Positions 9,372 through 17,714 of a DNA stretch of 64,000 nucleotides are shown piece after piece (position 1 is the stretch's first letter; every line of letters begins with the position of its first letter). The stretch covers positions 992,001-1,056,000 of the forward strand of contig NZ_JBODSD010000002.1 in the NCBI RefSeq assembly GCF_050632745.1. Direction: 5' to 3'. Source of the stretch: Mumia sp050632745. GTDB taxonomy: Bacteria > Actinomycetota > Actinomycetes > Propionibacteriales > Nocardioidaceae. The notes beneath the pieces were generated by a model that saw only the letters and a program-made list of their open reading frames with translations, had not been told where the DNA came from and did no database searches. Made by a program: the position numbers and the translations under genes.

Positions 9372-11261
9372 ATGCCGCTCCCCCGCTCGCGCACGCCAGC
9401 CCTGCTCGCCGTCGCCGCGGGGGTCTGGATCCTCGTCGACGTGGTACGGGTGTGGTCGCCGTCGCTGATCACGATCTTCGGCCAGGCCGCCTCGACGCCG
9501 CCGGAGCCGATGGGGGCGTACGCGCTGGGGTGCGTGGCGGTCGCCGTGGTCGTCGTCGCGGTGACGGCTCGCCGCGCCGCGACACCCACCCTCGCGGCGG
9601 CCCTCGTGGTCGCCGTCGCGGCCCGCGCGGGTCTGCAGCTCACCGACGGCGGCCGTCCGCAGCTCGTCCTCGCCTCCGTCGGCGTGGCCGCGTCGCTCAC
9701 CTGGTTGTCGCTGGCCGTCGCACGCTACGGCGACGTCGCCGTCGTCGGTGTCGCGACGGGGCTCGCGCTGTCGGTGACGACCCACGCGGCGCTCGGCACC
9801 TGGGGCGCGGTGTGGCACCGCGACGCGTGGGGGTGGGTGCTGCTGGTCGCGCAGGTCGTGACCGCGCTCGGAGCGGCGTACGCGGCACGGGGCGGCGACA
9901 CCCCTGCGAGCCCGGGGAGGCGGTTCGCCTGGCTCCTCCTCCCGGGCCTGCTGCTCGCCGGCATCGTCGTCGCGAACGCGGGACGGGCGAGCGCCGTCGC
10001 CGGCACGCTCGGGCTGGCGGTGGTCGCGGCGGCGTCGGTGGTGGCCGTCGGCACCGCGACGCTGCGTCCGCGTCCGGTCGTGGCGTGGACGGCCGCCGGC
10101 GTCCTGGTCGCGTCGGTCGCGCTCGTCCTGCTGGTCACCGTCGAGCGGGACGGCATCCCGGAGGTCACGCCCTCCTGGGCGGTGGTCGCGTTCGCGGTCG
10201 GGCTGCCCGCGCTCACGACGGTCTGGGCCGCGGCGGCCCAGGGCACCGGCACCTCTCCCGTCGCGGTGGCCCTGGGCGGCCTCGTGTGGGTCGCCCTGCT
10301 GTTCGTCTACTACGCCGGGTACGACCTGGGCTACCGCGCCGACCTCGTGGTCGTCGCAGCGGCGGCGGTGATCGGCGTGGTGGCCGCCTGGGGAGTCGGG
10401 TCCCGGGCGAGCGGTGCCGGGCCGGCCACGTCGGTGCTCCGGCTGCCGACGCTCGTCGCCGCCGGCGCGGTCGCGGCCCTCGCCGCCTGGTTCGGCCCCG
10501 ACCTCACCGTGCGGCCGCTCGTCGACGAGATGTCCGACGCGCAGCAGACCACGCAGGTCGCGGCGTACAACGTCCGGATGGGCTACGGCATGGACGGCAC
10601 CTTCCGCCCCGACGAGGTCGCCGAGGTGCTGCTCCGGTCGGACGTGGCGCTGCTGAGCGAGGTCGACCGCGGCTGGTACCTCAACGGCGGTCAGGACCAC
10701 CTCGCGATCCTGTCCCGGCTGCTGGACCGCGAGGCGGTGTTCGCCCCGGCGGCCGACCCGGTGTGGGGCGACGCGGTCCTCTCCGTGGCGCCGGTCGGCG
10801 AGACGGTCGGGACGCCGCTGCCGTCGTACGGTGCGGTCACGGGGGCCCAGGCCCTGGCAGCACGGATCTCCGTGGAGGGCGTGCCGACGTGGTTCGTGTC
10901 CACGCACCTGCAGCCGAACGACGGTGACGAGGGCGTGCGCGACCAGACCGACGACCTCGCGACGGCCGTACGCGCCCGCCTCGACGACGGCATCCCGCTC
11001 GTGCTCGGCGGCGACCTCAACACGCGACCCGGCAGCGCGTCGTACGAGGTGCTCCTCGACCTCGGGCTGGTCGACGCCCTCGACGGAGCCGGCCCGACCT
11101 CGCCGGCCGACGCTCCCACGGTCCAGATCGACCACCTCCTGGTGACGCCGGACCTGGCCCCGTCGAACCCGGTGGTCGGCACGTCCCAGGCCTCGGACCA
11201 CCTCCCGGTCGGCGTCACGATCGCGCCGCGCGGCGCCGGCGACGCGAGCGGCGTACCGTGA
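9372..11261 (+). CDS. Membrane-anchored endonuclease/exonuclease/phosphatase (EEP) family protein
   Basis: The 629-residue protein has an N-terminal half with about ten hydrophobic segments and a C-terminal EEP domain from about residue 395. Recognisable EEP motifs are AAYNVRMG (metal-binding Asn), LLSEVDRG (Glu), STHLQPND (His), LGGDLNTRP (Asp, Asn) and ASDHLPVG (Asp-His). Substrates of the family include DNA, phospholipids and phosphoinositides, so the actual one is unknown. The domain probably faces the outside. The next gene starts 4 bp after the stop. Confidence 0.85.
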   Translation: MPLPRSRTPALLAVAAGVWILVDVVRVWSPSLITIFGQAASTPPEPMGAYALGCVAVAVVVVAVTARRAATPTLAAALVVAVAARAGLQLTDGGRPQLVLASVGVAASLTWLSLAVARYGDVAVVGVATGLALSVTTHAALGTWGAVWHRDAWGWVLLVAQVVTALGAAYAARGGDTPASPGRRFAWLLLPGLLLAGIVVANAGRASAVAGTLGLAVVAAASVVAVGTATLRPRPVVAWTAAGVLVASVALVLLVTVERDGIPEVTPSWAVVAFAVGLPALTTVWAAAAQGTGTSPVAVALGGLVWVALLFVYYAGYDLGYRADLVVVAAAAVIGVVAAWGVGSRASGAGPATSVLRLPTLVAAGAVAALAAWFGPDLTVRPLVDEMSDAQQTTQVAAYNVRMGYGMDGTFRPDEVAEVLLRSDVALLSEVDRGWYLNGGQDHLAILSRLLDREAVFAPAADPVWGDAVLSVAPVGETVGTPLPSYGAVTGAQALAARISVEGVPTWFVSTHLQPNDGDEGVRDQTDDLATAVRARLDDGIPLVLGGDLNTRPGSASYEVLLDLGLVDALDGAGPTSPADAPTVQIDHLLVTPDLAPSNPVVGTSQASDHLPVGVTIAPRGAGDASGVP

Positions 11262-11265
11262 CCGG

Positions 11266-11796
11266 ATGAGCGCCAGACGGATCCTGCGCGGCGCCGTGGT
11301 CGGCGCCCTCGCGTCGCTCCCCGCGTCGTACGTCAAGGCCGTCACGGAGCCGCCGCTCCAGCGGGCCGCCGAGCGCCTCCTCCCACCCGAGTCGTGGCAG
11401 AAGCGGCTCGTCGGCGCGGACCCGTCGGGCCGCCCCGAGAACATGCCGCCGGCGGTGGTGGCCTCGGAGGTCGACGAGCTCCGAGGGGGCGCCGGGCTCG
11501 ACGCCGAGCAGAAGATCCGGGCGAGCCGCACGATCCACTACGCTTTCGGCGTCGTGGTCGGAGCCGCGTACGGGGCGAAGGCCGAGTGGCTGCCGTGGGT
11601 GACCCGCGGCGCCGGAGCTCCGGCCGGACTCGCGCTCTACGGGATCACGCACGCCACCGCGCTGCCCGCGTTGGGGATCCAGGAGTCGCCCTGGGACCTG
11701 CCCCGCTCGGCGGTGGTCTGGGAGTCCGCGAGCCACGTGGTGTTCGGGGTGTCGCTCGAGCTCTCGCGGCGCGTGGTCGACCGGCTGCTGCCGTAG
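11266..11796 (+). CDS. DUF1440 (YagU-like) inner membrane protein
   Basis: This 176-residue protein begins with RRILRGAVVGALASLPASYV, followed by a polar loop and three more hydrophobic stretches. IHYAFGVVVGAAYGA and GITHATALPALGI are typical of DUF1440/YagU proteins. The gene lies 4 bp downstream of the EEP gene and is probably co-transcribed. The family's function is not established beyond membrane localisation. It converges on cobL. Confidence 0.72.
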   Translation: MSARRILRGAVVGALASLPASYVKAVTEPPLQRAAERLLPPESWQKRLVGADPSGRPENMPPAVVASEVDELRGGAGLDAEQKIRASRTIHYAFGVVVGAAYGAKAEWLPWVTRGAGAPAGLALYGITHATALPALGIQESPWDLPRSAVVWESASHVVFGVSLELSRRVVDRLLP

Positions 11797-11812
11797 CTCC
11801 GCCCGCAGGGGC

Positions 11813-13015
11813 TCAGCGCACGACGCTCCACTGCACGAGGGTGCGCCGTGGCGTCCACGTGGCGGTCTCGCCCGCCACGACCTCCTCGACGCCGATCCGG
11901 ACCAGCTCGCCGCCGTGCCGGCCGAACCGCCTGACCAGCGCGGCCTCGTCCTCGACCGTCACCGCGTGCACCACGAGACGGCCCCCGGGTCGGAGTGCGT
12001 CGTGGAGGGCGTCGAGCAGTGCGGCGTCGGCCGCCCTGCTCCCGACGAACACCGCGTCGGGGGCCTCGCGCCCGTCGAACGCCTCCGGACCGGTCCCTTC
12101 GACCACGCGCAGCTCGGGGACCCCGAGGTCGGCGGCGCTCTCCTTCACGTCCGCCACCTCCTCTGGGACGACCGCGACGACGGCGGACGCGAGCGGCTCG
12201 CTGCGCAGCCACTCGATCGCGACCGAGGGCGCGCCCGGCCCCACCGCCCACAGGAGGTCGCCCCCGGCCGGCGCCAGCCGCGCGAGCGCCGCGGCGCGGG
12301 CGTCCCGGCCCGCCACCGTCGTACCGGACCCGAACGCCGCATCCGGGAGACCCGGCACGCTCGACGTCGCCGAGCGGCGGGACGCGTCCGCGACGCAGGC
12401 CAGGCAGATGACGTTGAGCTCGGCGGAGACGCGGTCCTTCCAGCCCGCGGCGGTCGACTCCGTCCGCGACTCCGCAAGACCGCCGAGGTCGTTGAGGACG
12501 GTCATCGCGGTCTCGCCGTAGCCCTGCGCGACCAGCAGCGCCGCGACCGACGCGGGCGTACCTCCGTCGGACGACAGCACCACGAGCTTGCGGCCAGGAG
12601 CGAGGTGCGGGAGCAGGCGGCGTACGTCGCGCCCGACGAGCGAGACCAGCGACGTCTCCTCGAAGGACCACCGCATCCGGGCGCGTGCGAGCGACTCCGA
12701 CGAGACGGTCGGGATCACCTCGACGTCGTCAGGCCCGACGATGCTCACCAGCGTGCTCGCGATCCCCGCGACGAAGGGGTCACCGGAGGCGAGGACCACG
12801 ATGCGCTTGCCCTCGTACTCCTCGAGCAGGCCGGGCAGCGCCTCCGCGAGCGGGGACGGCCACTCCACGCGGACCTGCCACCAGGCCCACGGGACCGTCT
12901 CCAGGTGCCGCTTGCCGCCCATGACGACCTCGGCCTCCCGGACGAGACGCCGCGACTCCATCGCGAGCCCGTCCCAGCCGTCCGCACCGATGCCTACGAC
13001 CGTGATCCGCTGCAT
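11813..13015 (-). CDS. cobL: Precorrin-6Y C5,15-methyltransferase (decarboxylating), CobL, with atypical CbiT half
   Basis: This 400-residue protein is a CbiE-CbiT fusion. The N-terminal CbiE half (1-205) is intact, with ITVVGIGADGWDGL and ASGDPFVAG typical of tetrapyrrole methylases. The C-terminal CbiT half is recognisable (VAIEWLRSEP, APDAVFVG, LRPGGRLVVHAVT). However, its SAM motif I reads LLWAVGPGAPS where the family has the pattern LLWDVGAGSGS, and the following acidic SAM-ribose residue appears lost. The protein may methylate at C-5 but be impaired in C-15 methylation and decarboxylation. It is divergently arranged with cobA. Confidence 0.85.
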   Translation of the reverse strand: MQRITVVGIGADGWDGLAMESRRLVREAEVVMGGKRHLETVPWAWWQVRVEWPSPLAEALPGLLEEYEGKRIVVLASGDPFVAGIASTLVSIVGPDDVEVIPTVSSESLARARMRWSFEETSLVSLVGRDVRRLLPHLAPGRKLVVLSSDGGTPASVAALLVAQGYGETAMTVLNDLGGLAESRTESTAAGWKDRVSAELNVICLACVADASRRSATSSVPGLPDAAFGSGTTVAGRDARAAALARLAPAGGDLLWAVGPGAPSVAIEWLRSEPLASAVVAVVPEEVADVKESAADLGVPELRVVEGTGPEAFDGREAPDAVFVGSRAADAALLDALHDALRPGGRLVVHAVTVEDEAALVRRFGRHGGELVRIGVEEVVAGETATWTPRRTLVQWSVVR

Positions 13016-13112
13016 GGTGGCAGACGCTATCCGTCAGGGAGGTCCCGCCCCAAGCCCGACCCGGAAGTGATCCAGCACACGTCCGCCATGCGGCGCGCCG
13101 AGGAGCGTACCG

Positions 13113-14303
13113 GTGACCCGTGCCTACGATCGTGCGGCGGAGGCCGCGACCGGCGCGGACCCCGAACGCCTCGAGAGGACGGCCTGGTCGATGACACGCG
13201 ACGACGGGTTCCGAGCGACCCTGCCCGTCTCCGACCGCCACGTCCTCGTGGTCGGCGGAGGACCCGAGGCGCTCGGTCGGATCGCCGCGCTCCGCGACGC
13301 CGGGGCGCGGGTCACCGTCGTGGCGCCCGAGGTCGTGCAGTCCGTGCAGGACCTCGCCGAGCGGGGCGTCCTGCGGTGGCACCCCCGGTCGTACGACGCC
13401 GGGGACGTGTCCGGTCCGGACCTGGTCGTCGCCGCCTCGGGTGACGCCGCCCTCGACGCCCGGGTCGCCGCCGACGCCGCGGCCGCAGGGCGCTGGTGCT
13501 CCGTCCCCGACCCGACCGCTTCGACAAGGCTCACGGCCCCCGCACGCTCGTCGACGCCGTCGAGCAGGGGACGGGACGGCGGCGGCTCGGTCGTCCTGGT
13601 CGGGGGCGGACCCGGTGACCCGGGACTGATCACGGTCGCGGGCATGGAGGCGGTACGCAGCGCCGACGTCGTCGTGACGGACCGGCTGGCGCCGCTGGCG
13701 GTGCTGAGCGGTCTGGACGTCGAGGTCGTGGACGTCGGCAAGATCCCCCGCGGCCGGTTCACCCCGCAGGAGGAGATCAACCGGGTCCTCGTCGAGCAGG
13801 CCAAGAGCGGCAAGCGCGTGGTGCGCCTCAAGGGTGGGGACAACTTCGTGTTCGGGCGCGGGGGCGAGGAGCTCGAGGCGTGCGTCGCCGCCGGCATCCC
13901 CGTCGAGGTCGTCCCAGGCGTGACCTCCGCGATCGCCGGTCCCGCCCTCGCCGGCATCCCGGTGACGCACCGCGGGCTGAGCCAGGGCTTCACCGTGGTC
14001 TCGGGCCACGTGCCGCCGGGCGACCCCCGCTCCACGCTCGACTGGGGTGCGCTCGCGCGGTCCGGCACCGACCTGGTGCTCCTCATGGCCGTCGCCACGC
14101 TCCCCGCGATCACGGAGGCTCTGGTCGCCGAGGGCCTCGATCCTGCGACGCCCGCCGTCACAGTCGCCGACGCCGCGCTCCCGACGCAGCGGGTGGTGCG
14201 CGCCGACGTCGCGAGCATCGCGGCACGCGTCGCCGAGGCCGGCATCAAGGCCCCCGCGATCACCGTGGTCGGTCGCGTGGCGGGATTCGACCCCGGCGTT
14301 TGA
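13113..14303 (+). CDS. cobA: Uroporphyrinogen-III C-methyltransferase with N-terminal precorrin-2 dehydrogenase-like domain
   Basis: The N-terminal part (about residues 40-140) is a CysG-N-like NAD-binding domain (VLVVGGGPEALGR). The C-terminal part from about 153 is a SUMT tetrapyrrole methylase with GGGPGDPGLIT, LKGGDNFVFGRGGEE and PGVTSAIAGPALAGIPVTHR. It makes precorrin-2 for cobalamin or siroheme. The dimerisation region between the domains is short compared with CysG. The GTG at 13113 has a good GAGGAG ribosome binding site 7 bases upstream; an ATG at 13191 is the alternative and starts nearer the domain. Confidence 0.88.
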   Translation: MTRAYDRAAEAATGADPERLERTAWSMTRDDGFRATLPVSDRHVLVVGGGPEALGRIAALRDAGARVTVVAPEVVQSVQDLAERGVLRWHPRSYDAGDVSGPDLVVAASGDAALDARVAADAAAAGRWCSVPDPTASTRLTAPARSSTPSSRGRDGGGSVVLVGGGPGDPGLITVAGMEAVRSADVVVTDRLAPLAVLSGLDVEVVDVGKIPRGRFTPQEEINRVLVEQAKSGKRVVRLKGGDNFVFGRGGEELEACVAAGIPVEVVPGVTSAIAGPALAGIPVTHRGLSQGFTVVSGHVPPGDPRSTLDWGALARSGTDLVLLMAVATLPAITEALVAEGLDPATPAVTVADAALPTQRVVRADVASIAARVAEAGIKAPAITVVGRVAGFDPGV

Positions 14304-14349
14304 CCGTTCCGCCGCGCGGGTAACCCCTGCGCGACGGAAGGAGCGTGCC

Positions 14350-15360
14350 GTGCGCGTCGTGGTGACAGGAGCCAGCGGGAACGTCGGCAGCGCGCTGCTG
14401 CGCGAGCTCGGCAGCCGCGGCCACGACCTCGTCGGCGTCGCCCGCCGTGCTCCGGACCTCCCTCCGGGCGAGCACGGCTCGGTCCGCTGGCACGCCGCCG
14501 ACGTGGCCGAAGACGTCCTCGACCCCGTGCTGGCGGACTGCGACGCCCTCGTGCACCTCGCGTGGATGTTCCAGCCGACCCACGACCCGGACACGACGTG
14601 GCGCGCGAACGCGGTCGGCACCCGCAGCGTCCTCCAGGCGGCGGCACGCACGAAGGTGCCGGTCGTCGTGTGCGCGTCGTCGGTCGCCGCCTACTCCCCC
14701 GCCGAGGACGACCGCCCCGTCGACGAGGACTGGCCCACCGACGGTCCGTCACCCGCGGCGTACTGCCGGGAGAAGGCGTACGTCGAGCGGCTGCTCGACG
14801 CCTTCGAGGCCCAGCGCCCGGACGTCCGCGTCGTACGGATCCGCCCCGCCTTCGTCTTCCAGCGCTCCGCGGCGTCGGAGCAGCGCCGCATCTTCGGCGC
14901 ACCGGCGCTGCGCCCGTGGATGCTCGACCGCCGGCTGCTGCCGGTGGTCCCGGTCCCACGCGGGCTGCGTCTGCAGGCCGTGCACGCGGGCGACCTCGCC
15001 CGCGCCTACGCCGAGGCCCTCGAGCGGCCCGTCCACGGGGCGTTCAACGTGGCCGCCGACGACCTGCTGCGCCGCGACGAGCTCGGGCACCTGCTCGAGG
15101 CGCGCACGGTGGAGGTGCCGTCCCGGCTCGTCCGCGGGGGCATCGAGGCGGCATGGCGGGTCCGCCTGGCCGGTGCCCCGGGCGATCTCTTCGACGCCCT
15201 CCTCCGCATCCCCGTGATGGCGACGTCACGTGCCAAGGCCGAGCTCGGGTGGCAGCCGCAGCACTCCGCGGCGGACGCGCTCGACGCGATGATCACCGGC
15301 GCCCGCGAGGGTGCCGGTACCGGGCTCCCGCCGCTCGCACCGGACGCACCCGTCCCCTGA
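14350..15360 (+). CDS. NAD-dependent epimerase/dehydratase family (extended SDR) protein
   Basis: This 336-residue protein opens with VRVVVTGASGNVGSAL, an extended-SDR Rossmann motif. It has a Ser-Ser active site region (CASSVAAYS) and YCREK as the catalytic Tyr-Lys pair. The C-terminal part is typical of sugar-nucleotide or hydroxysteroid epimerase-like enzymes of unknown substrate. The GTG start at 14350 is preceded by GGAAGGAG. It is a separate unit 46 bp after cobA. Confidence 0.8.
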   Translation: MRVVVTGASGNVGSALLRELGSRGHDLVGVARRAPDLPPGEHGSVRWHAADVAEDVLDPVLADCDALVHLAWMFQPTHDPDTTWRANAVGTRSVLQAAARTKVPVVVCASSVAAYSPAEDDRPVDEDWPTDGPSPAAYCREKAYVERLLDAFEAQRPDVRVVRIRPAFVFQRSAASEQRRIFGAPALRPWMLDRRLLPVVPVPRGLRLQAVHAGDLARAYAEALERPVHGAFNVAADDLLRRDELGHLLEARTVEVPSRLVRGGIEAAWRVRLAGAPGDLFDALLRIPVMATSRAKAELGWQPQHSAADALDAMITGAREGAGTGLPPLAPDAPVP

Positions 15361-15363
15361 GTC

Positions 15364-15403
15364 GACCGCGCCCCCGCGCGCTGTCGCGTACGGGGGCGCG
15401 GTC
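15364..15403. terminator. Bidirectional intrinsic terminator hairpin
   Basis: GACCGCGCCCCC (15364-15375) pairs perfectly with GGGGGCGCGGTC (15392-15403) over a 16-base loop. It lies between the convergent epimerase-like gene and mctC, so it can serve both. No T-tract follows, as is common in high-GC actinobacteria. Confidence 0.75.
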
Positions 15404-15428
15404 TCCCAACGGACCTGAGCGGCTCGGG

Positions 15429-17087
15429 TCAGGTCGTCGGCGATCCTCCTGCGGGCTCCCCGACCTCCGGCAGCCGCTTCATGACGCGCGGATCCCCGGC
15501 GTCGGCGAAGTAGTCGCCCGCGATGGTCTCGTCGACGCCGTTGTCGACCTTGCCGGCGCGCAGGGCCAGCGTGATCACGGCGGCGACGACGACGTTGATC
15601 ACGAACGCGGTCAGGGCGATGTAGCCCAGCGTCCCGATCACCGGGATCTCGGCGAGCGAGCCTCCGAAGTGCTTGCCGGTGATCGGGTTGATCACGTCGT
15701 ACGCACTCATCGTGCCGTAGACCATGCCGACGGCCCAGCCGACGAGCAGGCCCCAGCGGTGGAACCACTTCGTGTAGAGGCTGAACACGATCGCCGGGAG
15801 CGTCTGCAAGATCCAGATGCCGCCCAGGAGCTGGAAGTTGATCGCGTTCTGCTTGTCCAGCGACAGCACGAACACCAGCGCGAAGATCTTCACCACCAGC
15901 GACGCCAGCTTGGAGACCTGCGCCTCCTGCTTCGCCGTCGCGTGGGGCTTGATGAACTCCTTGTAGATGTTGCGCGTGAACGTGTTCGCCGCCGCGATCG
16001 ACATGATCGCCGCGGGCACCAGCGCTCCGATCGCGATCGCCGCCCACGCGACGCCCGCGAACCACGAGGGGAACATGTCCTCGAACAGCTGCGGGATCAC
16101 CAGCTGCGCGTTCGGCTCGCCGTCAAGGCCGACCGGCTGCGTCCCGGCCGCGATCGCCACCCACCCGAGCAGCGCGAGCAGGCCCAGGATGAACGAGTAC
16201 GCCGGCAGGATCGACGCGTTGCGCCGGATGGTGTTGCGGCTCTGGCTCGACAACGTCGCCGTGATCGAGTGCGGGTACATGAACAGCGCCAGCGCCGACC
16301 CGAGCGCGAGCGTCGCGTACGCCCAGTGGTTGTCCATCCCGGTCGGGATGAAGACGCCGGTCGGGGCCCCGGTCGCCGGGTTCTCCGACGCCATCTTGTC
16401 CGCGGCCGACCCGAAGACGGCGTCCCAGCCGCCGACCTTGCCGGGGAGGTAGACGATCGCGACGATGATCACGAGGTAGATCAGCGTGTCCTTCACGAAC
16501 GCGATCACCGCCGGCGCCCGCAGGCCCGACGAGTACGTGTACGCCGCCAGCAGCGCGAACGCGATGAACAGCGGCGCGTCCTTCGCGACCCAGTTCGAGC
16601 CGCCGCCGAGACCGGCGACCTCGAGCACCGCCTGGATGCCGACCAGCTGGAGCGCGATGTACGGCATGGTCGCCAGGAAGCCGGTGATCGCGATAGCCAG
16701 CGACAGGCCGCGGCTGCTGTAGCGGCCGCGCACGAAGTCGGCCGGGGTCACGTAGCCGTGGCGGTGGCTGACCGACCAGAGCCGCGCCATGAAGACGAAG
16801 ATGATCGGGTACAGGATGATCGTGTAGGGCACGGCGAAGAAGCCGGCCACGGCGCCGGTGGCGAACATCGCCGCGGGCACGGCCACGAACGTGTACGCCG
16901 TGTAGAGGTCGCCGCCGAGCAGGAACCAGGTGACCCAGGTGCCGAACTTGCGTCCGCCCAGGCCCCACTCGTCCAGCGACTCCATCGAGGCCGGGCGGCG
17001 CCAGCGCGACGCGTAGAAGCCCATCACCGTGACGAGGGCGAACAGGAGGATCAGGACCGTCAGGGCGACCCCGTTGACGTCGCTCAT
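15429..17087 (-). CDS. mctC: Monocarboxylate:cation symporter, SSS family (MctC-like)
   Basis: This 552-residue protein has about 13 transmembrane segments typical of sodium:solute symporters. GGRKFGTWVTWFLLGGDLYT and RHGYVTPADFVRGRY match acetate/pyruvate/propionate transporters of the MctC/ActP group. The ATG start overlaps the stop of the DUF3311 gene (ATGA), the standard small-partner arrangement for this transporter. The C-terminus is polar and cytoplasmic. A CRP-like site lies upstream of the operon. Confidence 0.88.
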   Translation of the reverse strand: MSDVNGVALTVLILLFALVTVMGFYASRWRRPASMESLDEWGLGGRKFGTWVTWFLLGGDLYTAYTFVAVPAAMFATGAVAGFFAVPYTIILYPIIFVFMARLWSVSHRHGYVTPADFVRGRYSSRGLSLAIAITGFLATMPYIALQLVGIQAVLEVAGLGGGSNWVAKDAPLFIAFALLAAYTYSSGLRAPAVIAFVKDTLIYLVIIVAIVYLPGKVGGWDAVFGSAADKMASENPATGAPTGVFIPTGMDNHWAYATLALGSALALFMYPHSITATLSSQSRNTIRRNASILPAYSFILGLLALLGWVAIAAGTQPVGLDGEPNAQLVIPQLFEDMFPSWFAGVAWAAIAIGALVPAAIMSIAAANTFTRNIYKEFIKPHATAKQEAQVSKLASLVVKIFALVFVLSLDKQNAINFQLLGGIWILQTLPAIVFSLYTKWFHRWGLLVGWAVGMVYGTMSAYDVINPITGKHFGGSLAEIPVIGTLGYIALTAFVINVVVAAVITLALRAGKVDNGVDETIAGDYFADAGDPRVMKRLPEVGEPAGGSPTT

Positions 17088-17473
17088 CGGCCCTCCTCCC
17101 CGTCGCGCCGCGGATCGGTGTCACGAGGCTCGTCGGCGTCCCAGGGGTCGCCGTCGAACAGGTCCGCGTCGGTCCGGTCGCCGATGTGCGCGCCCGGTGT
17201 CGTCATCGGCCGGTGCGGTCGCGCGACCAGCACGATCCGGTAGGAGGTGTAGGTCAGTCCGGCGGTGAGGAACACCCACAGGAACTGGTACCAGAAGAAG
17301 AACGGCCACGGACCCAGCTTCGGGTCCTCACGGGCGTAGGAGTCGACCCAGAGCAGGGCGATCACGGGGATGGCGAGCAGCACGGCGGCAAGCGTCAGGA
17401 GCGCCTTGTTCGCCGGCGGCGTTGTCTCGTGCACGGTCGGGTCCTCGGCCGTGGGAGGTGGTCCAGAGGTCAT
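17084..17473 (-). CDS. DUF3311 small membrane partner of the MctC symporter
   Basis: This 129-residue protein has two hydrophobic segments (about 25-45 and 58-82) and an acidic Asp/Arg-rich C-terminus. The WPFFFWYQFLWVFLTA segment is the DUF3311 hallmark. The ATG at 17473 has GAAAGG seven bases upstream; a TTG two codons earlier is less likely. It is coupled to mctC by an ATGA overlap. DUF3311 proteins regularly accompany SSS monocarboxylate transporters, but their role is not settled. Confidence 0.8.
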   Translation of the reverse strand: MTSGPPPTAEDPTVHETTPPANKALLTLAAVLLAIPVIALLWVDSYAREDPKLGPWPFFFWYQFLWVFLTAGLTYTSYRIVLVARPHRPMTTPGAHIGDRTDADLFDGDPWDADEPRDTDPRRDGEEGR

Positions 17474-17546
17474 CGACAACCTTTCGTGTCGGGGCCCGGT
17501 CAGGGCCCGGAGCGGGCCGCACAGAGGGGCGACTGAGCAGTACCCC

Positions 17547-17562
17547 TGTGACAGCGGTCACA
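17547..17562. promoter_or_regulatory. CRP/GlxR-type operator upstream of DUF3311-mctC
   Basis: TGTGACAGCGGTCACA matches the CRP-family consensus TGTGA-N6-TCACA at all ten conserved positions. It lies about 75 bp upstream of the DUF3311 start in the longest intergenic gap of the window (241 bp, shared with divergent cobT). CRP/GlxR control of carboxylate uptake is known in actinobacteria. Which gene it controls is inferred from function. Confidence 0.6.
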
Positions 17563-17714
17563 CACCTTGCCAGCGCGACCGACACGGGTCCACGGCGGCG
17601 GGCCACCGCGTCGCCGAACGGTCGCGATGCGGCGCCGGACGGTCGGCGTGGGTCGCCCGACGGCGGGAGGCTTAGGGTGAGGAGGCCTCGTACAGACCTC
17701 GCGGAAGGCTTCCG

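Noticed and set aside
12990..13140. Direct near-repeat TGCCTACGA(C/T)CGTG between the cobL and cobA starts
   Set aside because: Only about 14 bases match and no longer duplication was seen, so chance or codon bias is enough.
17563..17714. A cobalamin riboswitch in front of cobT
   Set aside because: None of the conserved elements (GGAAGCCGGT, CCCGCAACCGT, CCTGCC) is present in this gap.
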